Shown here: one piece after another, positions 1 through 8,808 of the stretch
How positions within the stretch are numbered: the first letter of the stretch is position 1
Layout of the letters: every line of letters starts with the position of its first letter
Source: Isoetes taiwanensis
Taxonomy: Eukaryota > Streptophyta > Lycopodiopsida > Isoetales > Isoetaceae
Direction of reading: 5' to 3'
Assembly: GCA_021234155.1 (NCBI GenBank)
Contig: JAJEKV010000014.1
Coordinates: forward strand, 17,890,652-17,954,651
DNA: 64,000 nt
Notes under the pieces: model-generated
The model's input: the letters and a program-made list of their open reading frames with translations, nothing else
The model's database searches: none
What the model was told of the DNA's origin: nothing
Translations under genes and position numbers: made by a program

Positions 1-1080
1 GAGCGAAGATTCAATAGCACACGCCTCCTTAAGCTCCAAGGAAAATGCTGGCTTCTTCAGGTCCTCACCGTACTTTTCCTTGAATATTACGTACTCCCTG
101 TGCATGAACCGGATCTTGTCGACGAAGCTCATCTTTAGTTTATATTCGTTTTCGCGATTGTGGGTGTTGGCAACGATTTTAAACTTCTTCATCGGTAAGA
201 CCACGATGAAATTGCCTTGGAGGGAGAGAGGTACCTCGGGTTCTTCTTCTCTTTATAAAGTTGCCTTCTTGCCTTAAAAGCTGTGATTGCCTCCCAAGGC
301 GTAGTGAGTGTAGGTCTCTGCGTTTTCTCATCATAGTCCCGGGGGGTTTTGCACTCTTCCCTGTCAACAAGGACAACTATTGGGGCCACATGAGCATTTG
401 GATTGCTCCTTATTCTGTCTTTCAGGTTCCTTAAGTGATCGGCATAAATTTTGCGAACCTGAAGTGGCCTTTCACCAGCTTCATTTTTCTAATTGGAAGC
501 TTCATTGAAGTGATCCGGCAAATAAATTACACCTTGCACAAACTTGTGCGGGTTAATCTCTTCCATCTTTTCAAATTGTCTTGTCAACTTTTTTTTTTTC
601 CTTTATAGCAACACCGGGTGCTTTACCCTTCCCCTTCTTCTTCTTAGGTTCCTCGAAAATATCCTCTCTTTTGCAATTAAGGCCGTCTGCTTTTTTAGGC
701 TCTTTAGCGAAGAATTGTGTCCCTTGGCCTTCTTTGGTGGTGGTGGTGGCGGTGGCCTTTCACGGACCGTGATGGACTCCCAGTTGTGATGAGGAACTGC
801 CGGGCTCGGTTGCTCATCCTCTTCCTCGGGCTCCGGACTCAGCGGGAAGTCTTAAGCTCGTTATTAGCTTGAACATAGTTGATGATGGCAATCGGCGACC
901 TCCTCTTGCTGATGTAGTGAGCAACATACTTGTCTGAAGGGGCGAGGATTTACTTTACGCCACTCTAAAATAGGATTCATCAACATGAATAAAGCCTTGG
1001 GATGTCCGAAAAGACAGTCTCCCTCATTGGCCTGACTCCCCGGCTACTTCACTCACCGGACCGGATGGTGCCCATGCAAA
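1..1080 (-). pseudogene. Decayed ParB-like domain gene, 3' part cut by window edge
   Basis: I read this on the - strand across frameshifts and stops. From about 870 down, a proline- and lysine-rich linker is followed by KFVQGVIYLPDHF, then RPLQVRKIYADHLRNLKD and NAHVAPIVVLVDREEC, then GLTDEEV, then ANTHNRENEYKLKMSFVDKI. This order matches the ParB fold: a conserved segment that sets up a loop, a hydrophobic PIVV strand, and a GLTDEE...HN helix pair. Related ParB-like domains occur in uncharacterised, probably transposon-linked proteins of plants and algae; that parallel is from general knowledge. At least three frame changes (near 200, 490 and 640) and a stop at about 490 break it. The frame is open at base 1, so the C-terminus lies outside. 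A divergent DUF7869-like gene and a palindrome array lie upstream. The ParB assignment is by eye only. Confidence 0.45.
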
Positions 1081-1543
1081 CAAATTCCCTCTCATCGCAC
1101 CTTTTGCTCCAAAGACTCAAAGCGGACATGTAGGAAAGTAAGTGTCTTTGTACTTTCCAGAAGTACCCCTTGTAAAAACCATTGAGTTTGAAAGTTTTTA
1201 GAGATGGCGGTATGAGATGACTCCTCAACCCTTCTCTCCGTGGGTGCGGTTTTTGTTGGGATTTTAACGGTTCTCTTGTGTTGTTTCTTGCTGCCTTCTT
1301 GTCTGTGCAAATTGTGTGTAAACACGATCTTGTTAGAGAAAGCAGTGGCAAAAAACTATTCCAGAATACAAAATGTCTTGCGAAAAGGACAAAACAAGGG
1401 CAAAAAGAGGACCAAAATGCCAAAACAACACCTTTGCAATCTTGACAAAAAAAGGTCTAAACAAGTTTTAAAAGCAGAAAAAACACCTAAAGTCACTACA
1501 AAAATCACGGAAAAACTACCTTACAAAACAAAAGAACACGAAT

Positions 1544-1837
1544 GTGTATTCCTTAAATACACTTTTAAGCCTTTGAGGGAAGGCGACGTGTGATAGGAAT
1601 ACACTTTCTTTCCTCAAAAGGCCCGAAGTATTCAGTACACTTTAAAGCCTTTCCTCAAGCGTGTATTAGGAATACACTTACGCCGCCTTCTCTCCAGCGA
1701 AAGTGTATTCGAGATACACTACGCCACCCTCGGCGAAAGTGTATTCCGAATACACATTAGTCTTCCCTCGGCTTAAACGTATTACGGGAATACACTTTAA
1801 GCCTCGAGGCGAAGGCGAATGTGTATTCGGAATACAC
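1544..1837. repeat. Array of eight 17-bp palindromes, period about 40 bp
   Basis: Consensus GTGTATTCSGAATACAC recurs at 1544, 1588, 1628 (degenerate), 1661, 1703, 1739, 1779 and 1821. Two weaker relatives lie at 2107 and 2180. Start-to-start spacing is 33-44 bp. Spacers are related, typically ACTTTAAGCCTTCCCTCGGCGAA-like blocks shorter than 25 bp, so this is a decayed tandem repeat whose best-preserved part is the palindrome. It sits between two divergently oriented relict genes. It could be a protein-binding array, for example transposase subterminal sites or a centromere-like site for the adjacent ParB-like protein. It could also be a minisatellite. Confidence 0.85.
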
Positions 1838-2208
1838 TTTACTTTTCGAAAAAGGCGTAAATGTCGTCGGAATAAGAAAGCGAGACACACAAATGATTGT
1901 ACCTTGTACTTTCTTACTCACCTCTCCATGTTTTCTCTATAAGTATCGGAATATTTCAAATATTATATTGGCTATTTGTGGCTGGCGACTTCACCGAAGA
2001 CTTGGAATCATAACCGAGGCGCAAAATTTCCTTTTAAAGGTGTCCATTCCGTCTTGCTCGTTTTCTATGTGAAGTGGAATACGTTTGGCCTTCTTGTTAC
2101 GCTCTAGTGTATTCGGGAATAGCTTTTAGTTTGCCTTTAAACTTAATTGTTGCGGGAAGTTCTACTTTTAGTAGGCGGGCTTGTATTCTGGAATAAGAAA
2201 AGCTCAAA

Positions 2209-5200
2209 GCGAGAAACATTATCTAAACTCTACACCGTTTTGCGTTCTTAAGATGACAAACCGCTTAGCCAACAAACTTCCACCACCTTTCGTTGTCTCA
2301 AGCTCGCCCAGTTCTCGAGGACACGCTTGGGACCAACGCCGTTTCTTCAACACCGAATTCTCAGGCTCCTACCTCTGCTTCATCGTTCTTGCTTCTCGAG
2401 ACACACCGAGTCCAAAGACGCGTAACGGACTTCCACCACCCTTCCAACCGTCACCAAGTCCTCGTAGAGCGGCCTGGCATCATCTCCTTCCAAAGAATCA
2501 CCACTAGTTCGGGCGGGGCTGCCACCACCCTTTGCTCCATCCCCTGGACCTGCGCGAAGCTCCACAACAAAGGGTGCTCAAGAACAAGCTACCCCCTTTT
2601 GTAGTTTTAGCCTCCTTCGTTGCAAACATACAAGGAACACGAAAAAACGTAAGACCGTGAGATTCACTACAATTTCTCTCACCGGGACTTCACTACAAAT
2701 GAGGACGAAGCTCCAAAGATGCACTCCTCTTCACACAACAAGGGTTGTGACACATGGATTTGCGTAATTCGGTCCGCTCTAAAGGAGATGTTTGCAAGAA
2801 CTCCTTTTCAAGATGGTACAAGAACAAATGATGCCACAACCTCTTATGGGCCATCACCACCCTTTAACACTTTGTACCCCGCCTATTCCGGGAACAACTT
2901 CACGTGGTCTCCGTTTTCCTCTACAAGCACACCACTCGGGGACGAGGAAGTCACCCCCCAGAGTAGAAGTTTCATCGAAAGATGAAGACACCAACGAGGA
3001 ACAAAGAGATTACATGTTCTCAAGCCAATCTTCAAAGAAATTCAAGGTGGATTTTGGTTTGAGGGCTTGCTCCTCTGCAAGAAGAAGAAATCTTATGGAT
3101 GAACGTAAAATGAGGAGACTTTTGAGAACTAAATGCTGCTCATTGGGTTGCATCAACAGACTTAACATGGCTAAATTACGAAAGCGCTAGAGACAACTAC
3201 GTTCCATGACATTGGCGGCACCAGAATGCCTACTTAGCTTATCATGTAAGACCAGACCGCAACACCTTCTTGCACTACATTAACCGTCCAAGAAGTTTGC
3301 GAAATGTTTTATGGTTGTCCACCGTTTAGGGTCCACAAGAATGTCTAGAATACACAAAAGATCGGACAAAAATCCAAAGAATCGATGATCATTGTGGACC
3401 AAGAAGAGTTGTAACCATGCATGCCCTTGCTGCTGTGTCCTGGATGGAGAAATATTTTAGAGAAACATGTGAGAAGCTACCTAACAGCAACATGTATCAT
3501 TTAACTGATAACATCACCAAAAAAGATGTTTTTAATGAGTACAAAGAGACTTGCACTCGGCCAAAGACATCTCTTACTCACACTTCACCGTGACCGGAAA
3601 AGTGAATTCGGTCTTGTGAAAATTCCTAGAAAACATAGAATGTCCGTTTGCTCGAGGTGTGCGTAATTAAAGAGTCAACGAAAACAAAGGCAGAGGGTCG
3701 AAAAGAAGTAAGTTCATGTTCTCCAATCTCTCACTTGTTTTAGAGAAAATGCTTTGACCTGATTTCTTCTACAGATATTGTGCAACAGAACCTTGCCAGA
3801 CATCGTGAACAACAAGCAGCAGAGAGAAGAAAGCTTGCCAAGCATAGAAAAAAAGCTCTTGAACGTCCAATCGCAATACATGTCTCATTTGTGATTGATG
3901 GAATGGACCAAAAAAAACTCTCTACCACATTTCTTGAACATTCCTAAAGATGTGCGAGAGGAATGTTTTGTTAAGGTCCACCTTGTAGGAGCTATGGTCT
4001 TCAAAGGAAGTCTAAGGTGCAAAGTTTTTTTGACGTATCCAAACTTGCATGGTGACCCCAACCTCACAATTACAATTCTTAACAAGGTCCCGTATGAAAG
4101 CAAGAGCAATTACCACCCGCTTTATCTCAAGAACTTGACAATACTACAAGGGAGAACAAGAATCAAACACTCTTTAAATCTTTGTGCCATGTTAGTGGAG
4201 CTAGGGATCTTTAGAAAAGTGAAGCTCGGTTTCTTACTTGTAGGCCACACTCATGATCGATTGACCAAATGTTCAAAGAGATTTTTCTGCCTTAGAAGGA
4301 AGAAGGCTTTCTGTCTTCCTTCTTTAGTTCGAATTATTGAAGATTCTTACACTCCTACTCCAATTGGTCGATCTTCTTAAAGAGATCTGCTGATTTCGAG
4401 AGTTTGTTTTCTCTCAACGTTCAAACAGAACAAGTCGCGGAACAAGTTGAATGATCTCACCTTTCAACATCATATCAAGTTCTACTTGAAGGATGGCCAA
4501 AGCTTCTTACAGGGGAAGAAGTATACCACAACTAAGGACTGGAGTCCGCCAGAGGGATTACGCTTCCTTAAATATATTCCAGACACTTCCTTCATAGAAC
4601 GTGCTGAGCAACTTCCTCTCAAAAATCCTAAGGAGTCCAAGCGGAAAGAAAAGTACCCCGAGTCATCCTTAAAAGCCATTGAAAATGGAATTTCCTCGAG
4701 CTTTAAGTACTTCTTAGAAGAAGATCGGATGTGGTGGAGTAATTTCTTTCTAACGTAAAATTGTTGTACAAAACATAGCTCTAAGACAGGTTGCAAGAAC
4801 CATTTCAATGGCCTAACACCTTCCATCAACCCCAAAGCACTGCAGGTCCAAGCAAAGGCTACATTTGCACCTGAAGTAGAAGACGAGGAGGACCGAGTCA
4901 TGTACCTCGGACCAAGACGCAGGAATGAGCCCCAAGGTAATATCACAGAAATTACCAAAGGTATGCTAATTGCTCTTCCGACTGAGGAGGATGACAAAGG
5001 TCGATCGTTCTGATAGCAAAAGTGCTTGACACAGTCAAGGAGGAAGGCTTAGTCACTAAACTCAAGATTCATTGGCTTGCAACACGCTCAGAAAATGCTT
5101 TTGAAGGTAGATATGAGTTAGAAATGAGAAGCCAAGGAAAAGGGAGAAAGTCCAAGAAGGTGGGTTGTAGGGACGAGCTGAACCTTAATGACGTGACTAT

Positions 5201-5464
5201 ATTGTGCTATGATTTTAAATTGAAATCTGACAATCGTCTACGCCAGAAGACTATCAATTTGCTTAAAAAAGCTTGTAATTATGAAGAAGATGATGAAGAA
5301 GGTGGTGACAATGCTTCACCGTCTGTTGATAGTGATGAGGAAGATAACTCAAGCACTTCCTCGAGTGACAGTGAAAGAAGTGAAGGTGATGACGATGGCA
5401 TAAATGAACATGAGGACGTCCTGGATCCCTCTCTCATCACTCCTCACACTTTTGCACATAACTG
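2209..5464 (+). pseudogene. Decayed DUF7869-like transposase gene
   Basis: Coding traces run along the + strand in shifting frames. In order: a Ser/Pro-rich start; the cysteine motif TKCCSLGCINRL near 3,130; ALAAVSWMEKYFRETCEKLP near 3,430; a CSRCA motif near 3,650; a basic helix ending near 3,880; FVIDGMDQKK; FLNIPKDVREECFVKVHLVG; PNLTITILNKV; then FLLVGHTHD near 4,240; and an acidic tail (5,280-5,460). The order D..DGM, DxN-like and VGHTHDxxD matches the DUF7869 family, widespread in eukaryotes and probably a transposase with an RNase H-like fold (family knowledge). More than ten stops and frameshifts make it non-functional. The last piece, 5,022-5,464, is a 147-codon open frame with a Glu/Asp/Ser-rich end. 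The palindrome array lies just upstream. Confidence 0.55.
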
Positions 5465-5823
5465 AGTCTTAGAAAAAGACTGTAAATTTTGATGTGAATA
5501 TGAAGATTCTATCTTCAAATTTTGAGAATACTACAGTTTCAATTACAGACTTACTTCAATTTTTTGTTAAATATTTTATCCTCTGAAATTAGAGTTTCTC
5601 TCTTAAAACATACTTTAAGAACATTCTTTTTGCTAAGAAAAGTGACACTTTAAAAAAGTCAATTCCTTCGTTGCAAAAAAAATTTAGTCATTTCGGGGGG
5701 GGTCAAAATAGAATTTCATGCATCTTTTTTTTTTTTAACCTCATTTTACCCCCTTTTTCGTAAAAAAAAAGGGAATCTTTGCGGAATATTCCTTTTGCTC
5801 TCGTTTCAATGATTTGCTCCCGT
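5465..5823. other. AT-rich gap with candidate polypurine tract
   Basis: No gene is seen. The stretch is AT-rich with poly-T, poly-A and a G7 run near 5,695. On the - strand, 5749-5759 reads GAAAAAGGGGG, which resembles the polypurine tract that precedes a 3' LTR. No LTR copy follows it to the left, so this role is only a possibility. Confidence 0.3.
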
Positions 5824-6123
5824 TTAATACGCAATCTTGTTAGCAGCTTTGTTGGTCAGATATTTGGCAATGTTGAGGACATCACCCAAGGCTGCTTGGA
5901 GGGATTGCCTAGGAACAAAATATCCTGTACAAGGGGGGAGCTGTACTAAGGATGGTCCTACCCTAGCTTGGAATTCGGTCATGACTTCCATATAGGCTGG
6001 GGTTGCTTGCAGAGTGGCTTGGACATCTATCTCCTTCTGGAAAATCTGAAAAATGGAATTGACATCAGCCTCAGCTACATGGGCACTGGCGCTGTACCAT
6101 CGCCTGAAGTCTGCAGTTGCCAT
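5824..6123 (-). CDS. Divergent H2B-like histone-fold protein, 99 aa
   Basis: This is an intact 99-codon frame with a TATA box 112 bp before its ATG. I read the protein as a divergent H2B histone fold without the usual basic N-tail. SIFQIFQKEID matches the H2B alpha-1 region, YMEVMTEFQARV matches the AMxIMNSFVNDIF part of alpha-2, and FVPRQSLQAALGDVL followed by IAKYLTNKAANKI matches the ITSREIQTAVRLVL...LAKHAVSEGTKAV C-terminal helices. Hydrophobic spacing and the Arg/Gln/Ala-Lys landmarks coincide, but overall identity is low. The H3-like gene lies upstream on the same strand with the same promoter layout. If folded it could pair with an H2A-type partner, but none is seen in the window. A structure-based comparison is needed to exclude coincidence. 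Confidence 0.5.
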   Translation of the reverse strand: MATADFRRWYSASAHVAEADVNSIFQIFQKEIDVQATLQATPAYMEVMTEFQARVGPSLVQLPPCTGYFVPRQSLQAALGDVLNIAKYLTNKAANKIAY

Positions 6124-6234
6124 GGATCTTGAGTGAATTGGACTAACAAACAGCTGCTGAAGCGCTTAAGGGAGCTGAAAGATCGCCTAAAAGTCGGGAG
6201 CAAACTTGTAGGATGCTAAGTGAGGAATGGGGGT

Positions 6235-6244
6235 CTATTTATAG
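6235..6244 (-). promoter_or_regulatory. TATA box of the H2B-like gene
   Basis: The - strand reads CTATAAATAGACC. The same 13-mer lies before the H3-like gene at 8236-8248. The distance to the ATG is 112 bp. Confidence 0.65.
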
Positions 6245-6438
6245 GCAAAGGGAAAATCCTAATTTTTGGATGACTTGGAAAAATCTTGGGGTTGGGTAAA
6301 TCTCACCTATTTTGAGGTCGAAATGAAGATTGGAAAGCTAATTTGAGGGTTTGAGCATGAATAGGACTATCGAATGAACCTATTGAAACAAATTTGAGGT
6401 CAATTGGATGTGGCATGCTAGAGAAAATGGTGAAAGGA

Positions 6439-6501
6439 CTCACGGTGTGCGCTGGGGGCTCAAGCTAAAATTTAGGTTGGGGTCCTGGCGCATACCGTGA
6501 G
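6439..6501. repeat. 63-bp imperfect palindrome, copy 1
   Basis: Arms are CTCACGGTGTGCGCTGGG and CCTGGCGCATACCGTGAG, which pair apart from G-T type mismatches. The centre, near CTAAAATTTAGG, is itself nearly palindromic. This copy lies about 195 bp upstream of the H2B-like TATA box (- strand sense). Confidence 0.85.
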
Positions 6502-6641
6502 ACATTTGGCCCTAATTGGTCAAAACTTATCCAAACAAGATGAACTAAGGGTCAAAACATGATGATCTCGCCGAGATATACAAGATTGACCCCTTAGTTG
6601 GCCGATTTGGAGATGTTTGGGACTAGTTTGGGTGTGAAAGA

Positions 6642-6704
6642 CTCACGGTGTGCGCTGGGAGGCCGACCTAAAGTTTAGGTTGGGGTCCTGGCGCATACCG
6701 TGAG
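6642..6704. repeat. 63-bp imperfect palindrome, copy 2
   Basis: Same arms and length as copy 1, starting 203 bp away. The centre differs by a few substitutions. It lies between the H2B-like promoter and the 3' end of the H3-like gene. Confidence 0.85.
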
Positions 6705-6850
6705 ACATTCCTCACTAATTGACCTTAAAATGTCCAATTTGACTAAAACAAAAGGCAATTATTGCTAATTCGACCTACTTAACAACATTTATACACTTAT
6801 AATTTACTGAAGGCAACTTTTTATTAACAAAATTTATTATTTACAGAGTT

Positions 6851-8133
6851 TTATCTTTCTCCTTTAATGTAGCTGGCCAGGTGCATGTTCTTCTTCATCA
6901 AAGTCACCCTCTTGGCGTGTACAGTGCATGCTGTTGAGTCCTCAAAATGCTGCACCAGCTTCTGCTCAGCTGCTTCTTGCAAGGCTAGCAGCATCTCGCC
7001 TGTTACTCTCATGCCAGAGTCGAATTCTTGCACGACTTCCTTCACGAGCCTAGCGAACGGTGCACGCGGGATTAGAAAGCCATAGCTTCTCTGGAAATGT
7101 TTGATCTCCCGAATCGCTCGTGACAGCTTCGAATTGGCTTTCCCGGCTTTTGGCTTCTTTGGAGGAATGGGCTTCTCAGGGGGCGGCTTGAGAGTCTGCT
7201 TCTTTGACGGCCGTCCTCCTGCAACAAAAGTGATCTTGTTCGCCTGATAGTAGGAGTTGTAAGCCTCCCACTTCTTCATATATTCTTGGTGTGCCTTCAG
7301 CTTCTTCTGGTAGACCCTGATATGGTCTACCACGTATGATTCTCGGGCAGGTCGGGGCGGCTTCTTGGGGCCTTATCTTTCTCCCAAGTTGGACATGGCG
7401 GGGGTACCTGCACTTGCTGATTCTGCTATGGCTGCTCCTGGTCTGTCCGCTCCTCCTCTGGGGGCTTGGAGGAGCTCCCTCCTTCTTGATTAGGGTTGAA
7501 ATCCTCGTCATCTGAATCATCGGAGGATGCGGGCTGGTCGGCTGGCCGTTCCTTTATGACGACCTTCACGTTCGGGGTCTTCTTCACCCTCCTCTTGGGC
7601 TCCTCCATGCCTTTGCCCTTGCGTTTCTTCTTTTCTTCCGCCTCCTTGGCCTCCTTTTCTTCTCTCTTCCTCTTCTTTTCTGCCTTTTTCTTCTCCCTAC
7701 GCCGTTCCTTCGCCTCATGCATCTTGATCCAGGCTTCGAGCTGTTCTTCCTCAGTCGGCTCGGGGGTGGGCTCCCTCTGCTCTTCCTGTGCCTTTGCCTC
7801 CTGCTCTCGTTCTGCCCTTTCTTGTTTTTCCTTCTCCAACTGCTCGAAGACTCGATGAATTTCGTCGTCCTCTTCAATTTCCTCGAGTACTTTCGTTGAG
7901 CCCTCTGATTGCACCTCTGCTCCTTCGTCTAACTCCTGGTCGATGGTGTCGGCCAGCTTTTCTTGTGATCCTTGCTGGGATCCTTGCTCGTGCTGCTCCT
8001 CTGAAGTAGTTTCCTCGTCTGATGAAGGCTGGCCTCCTCCTGCGAGAAGTCACTCCCGAAGCATATGCTGTACTTGGGCACTGGCTATTTCACCTCGTCG
8101 AGGAACCCGAGCGGTCTGTTTTGTGTGCGCCAT
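6851..8133 (-). pseudogene. H3-like gene: H3-tail mimic, charged insert and H3 fold (broken)
   Basis: The frame from the ATG at 8133 begins MAHTKQTARVPRRGE, nearly the start of histone H3 (ARTKQTAR), then hits TGA at 8050-8052. The same frame continues as a long Glu/Lys/Arg-rich insert (7,426-8,049), with a TAG at 7426-7428. One frameshift near 7,370 leads into 6,851-7,370, which carries a coiled-coil-like KKLKAHQEYMKKWEAY and then a full H3 histone fold at 7,126-6,854: IREIKHFQRSYGFLI, APFARLVKEVVQEF, LALQEAAEQKLVQHFED, VHAKRVTLM and a terminal IKGER. About half the fold residues match canonical H3 by eye. Without the two stops and one frameshift it would span about 427 codons; canonical H3 has 136. 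The promoter matches that of the H2B-like neighbour. A CenH3 is an alternative, but a long charged insert after an H3.1-like tail would be unusual. Confidence 0.75.
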
Positions 8134-8238
8134 GTCTTACGTCACGTCAATCGGAGGTCGGGCGCCCAAAAATCGCCGCGAAATGCGGAGCAAATCTTTA
8201 AACATGAAGTCTACAAATGGGGGGAGGGGGGTTTAGGT

Positions 8239-8248
8239 CTATTTATAG
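8239..8248 (-). promoter_or_regulatory. TATA box of the H3-like gene
   Basis: CTATAAATAG on -, 106 bp before the ATG at 8133, within the 13-mer shared with the H2B-like promoter. Confidence 0.7.
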
Positions 8249-8352
8249 TTTGGGCAATTTTTAGGTCAAATTCTAAGTTACTCTTTTTCATGTGTCAAAG
8301 CACCTGTTAACCTAAAACATGTACTTACTTCAGAGTTTTCTAAACAATTTGA

Positions 8353-8415
8353 CTCATGGTATGCGCTAGGGGCTTGAACTAATATTTAGATCAAGGCTCT
8401 GACGCATACCGTGAG
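8353..8415. repeat. 63-bp imperfect palindrome, copy 3
   Basis: Arms are CTCATGGTATGCGCTAGG and CTCTGACGCATACCGTGAG. It lies about 105 bp upstream of the H3-like TATA box. Confidence 0.8.
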
Positions 8416-8565
8416 ACATTTTTGCTTTTTAGACTAAGTTATATGATTTCTAGGCATATTCCTAGGGGTGTAACATACAAATCTAACTAATTCTTACCTT
8501 AAAACTCGATCTAGCATATTATCTTGTTAAAATTCATCAAGTTTCAAGGTAAACATGGCCAGTTA

Positions 8566-8623
8566 CTCATGCGCCCAGGGCTTAACCTAAAATTTAGGTT
8601 TGTGCTCTGGCGCATACCGTGAG
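8566..8623. repeat. Imperfect palindrome, copy 4, shortened left arm
   Basis: The left arm lacks the GGTA bases; the right arm CTCTGGCGCATACCGTGAG is complete. It starts 213 bp from copy 3, close to the 203-bp spacing of copies 1 and 2. Confidence 0.75.
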
Positions 8624-8795
8624 ACATTTCTACCTTAGATCAAATTTTAGTCCAACTTTTTAGTTTTTTTTTTGTTTTTTTATACTGCAAAAATGAGAAA
8701 AAAAAATTTCCCACTTTTTCGAGGTTTGAGAATCCTACTAAGTTAGTACTACTGGGAGCATGGCCAGTGCTTTGCTCTTGGTCACCAAGAACATT

Positions 8796-8807
8796 GCTCT
8801 GATACCA
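8796..8807 (-). promoter_or_regulatory. LTR retrotransposon primer-binding site, initiator tRNA-Met type
   Basis: The - strand reads TGGTATCAGAGC, the usual plant complement of the initiator tRNA-Met 3' end. It begins one base after an LTR end reading GGGGACATCACA. This fixes the orientation: LTR to the right, internal region running left toward the histone-like genes. Confidence 0.8.
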
Positions 8808-8808
8808 C

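Noticed and set aside
720-760. GGT/GGC trinucleotide run
   Set aside because: It encodes the polyproline linker of the ParB-like pseudogene on -, so it needs no separate explanation.
1240-1593. 117-codon + strand frame with a hydrophobic start resembling a signal peptide
   Set aside because: The remainder is Lys-rich and low-complexity, and it runs into the palindrome array. No support as a gene.
7496-7899. Long + strand frames opposite the H3-like insert
   Set aside because: They are Ser/Phe/Leu-rich shadows of the Glu/Lys-rich - strand coding sequence.
5824-8650. Giant-virus origin for the histone-like genes
   Set aside because: Known giant-virus histones are often fused doublets, and nothing else here looks viral. 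The H3-tail mimic and TATA promoters fit a plant or retroelement origin better.
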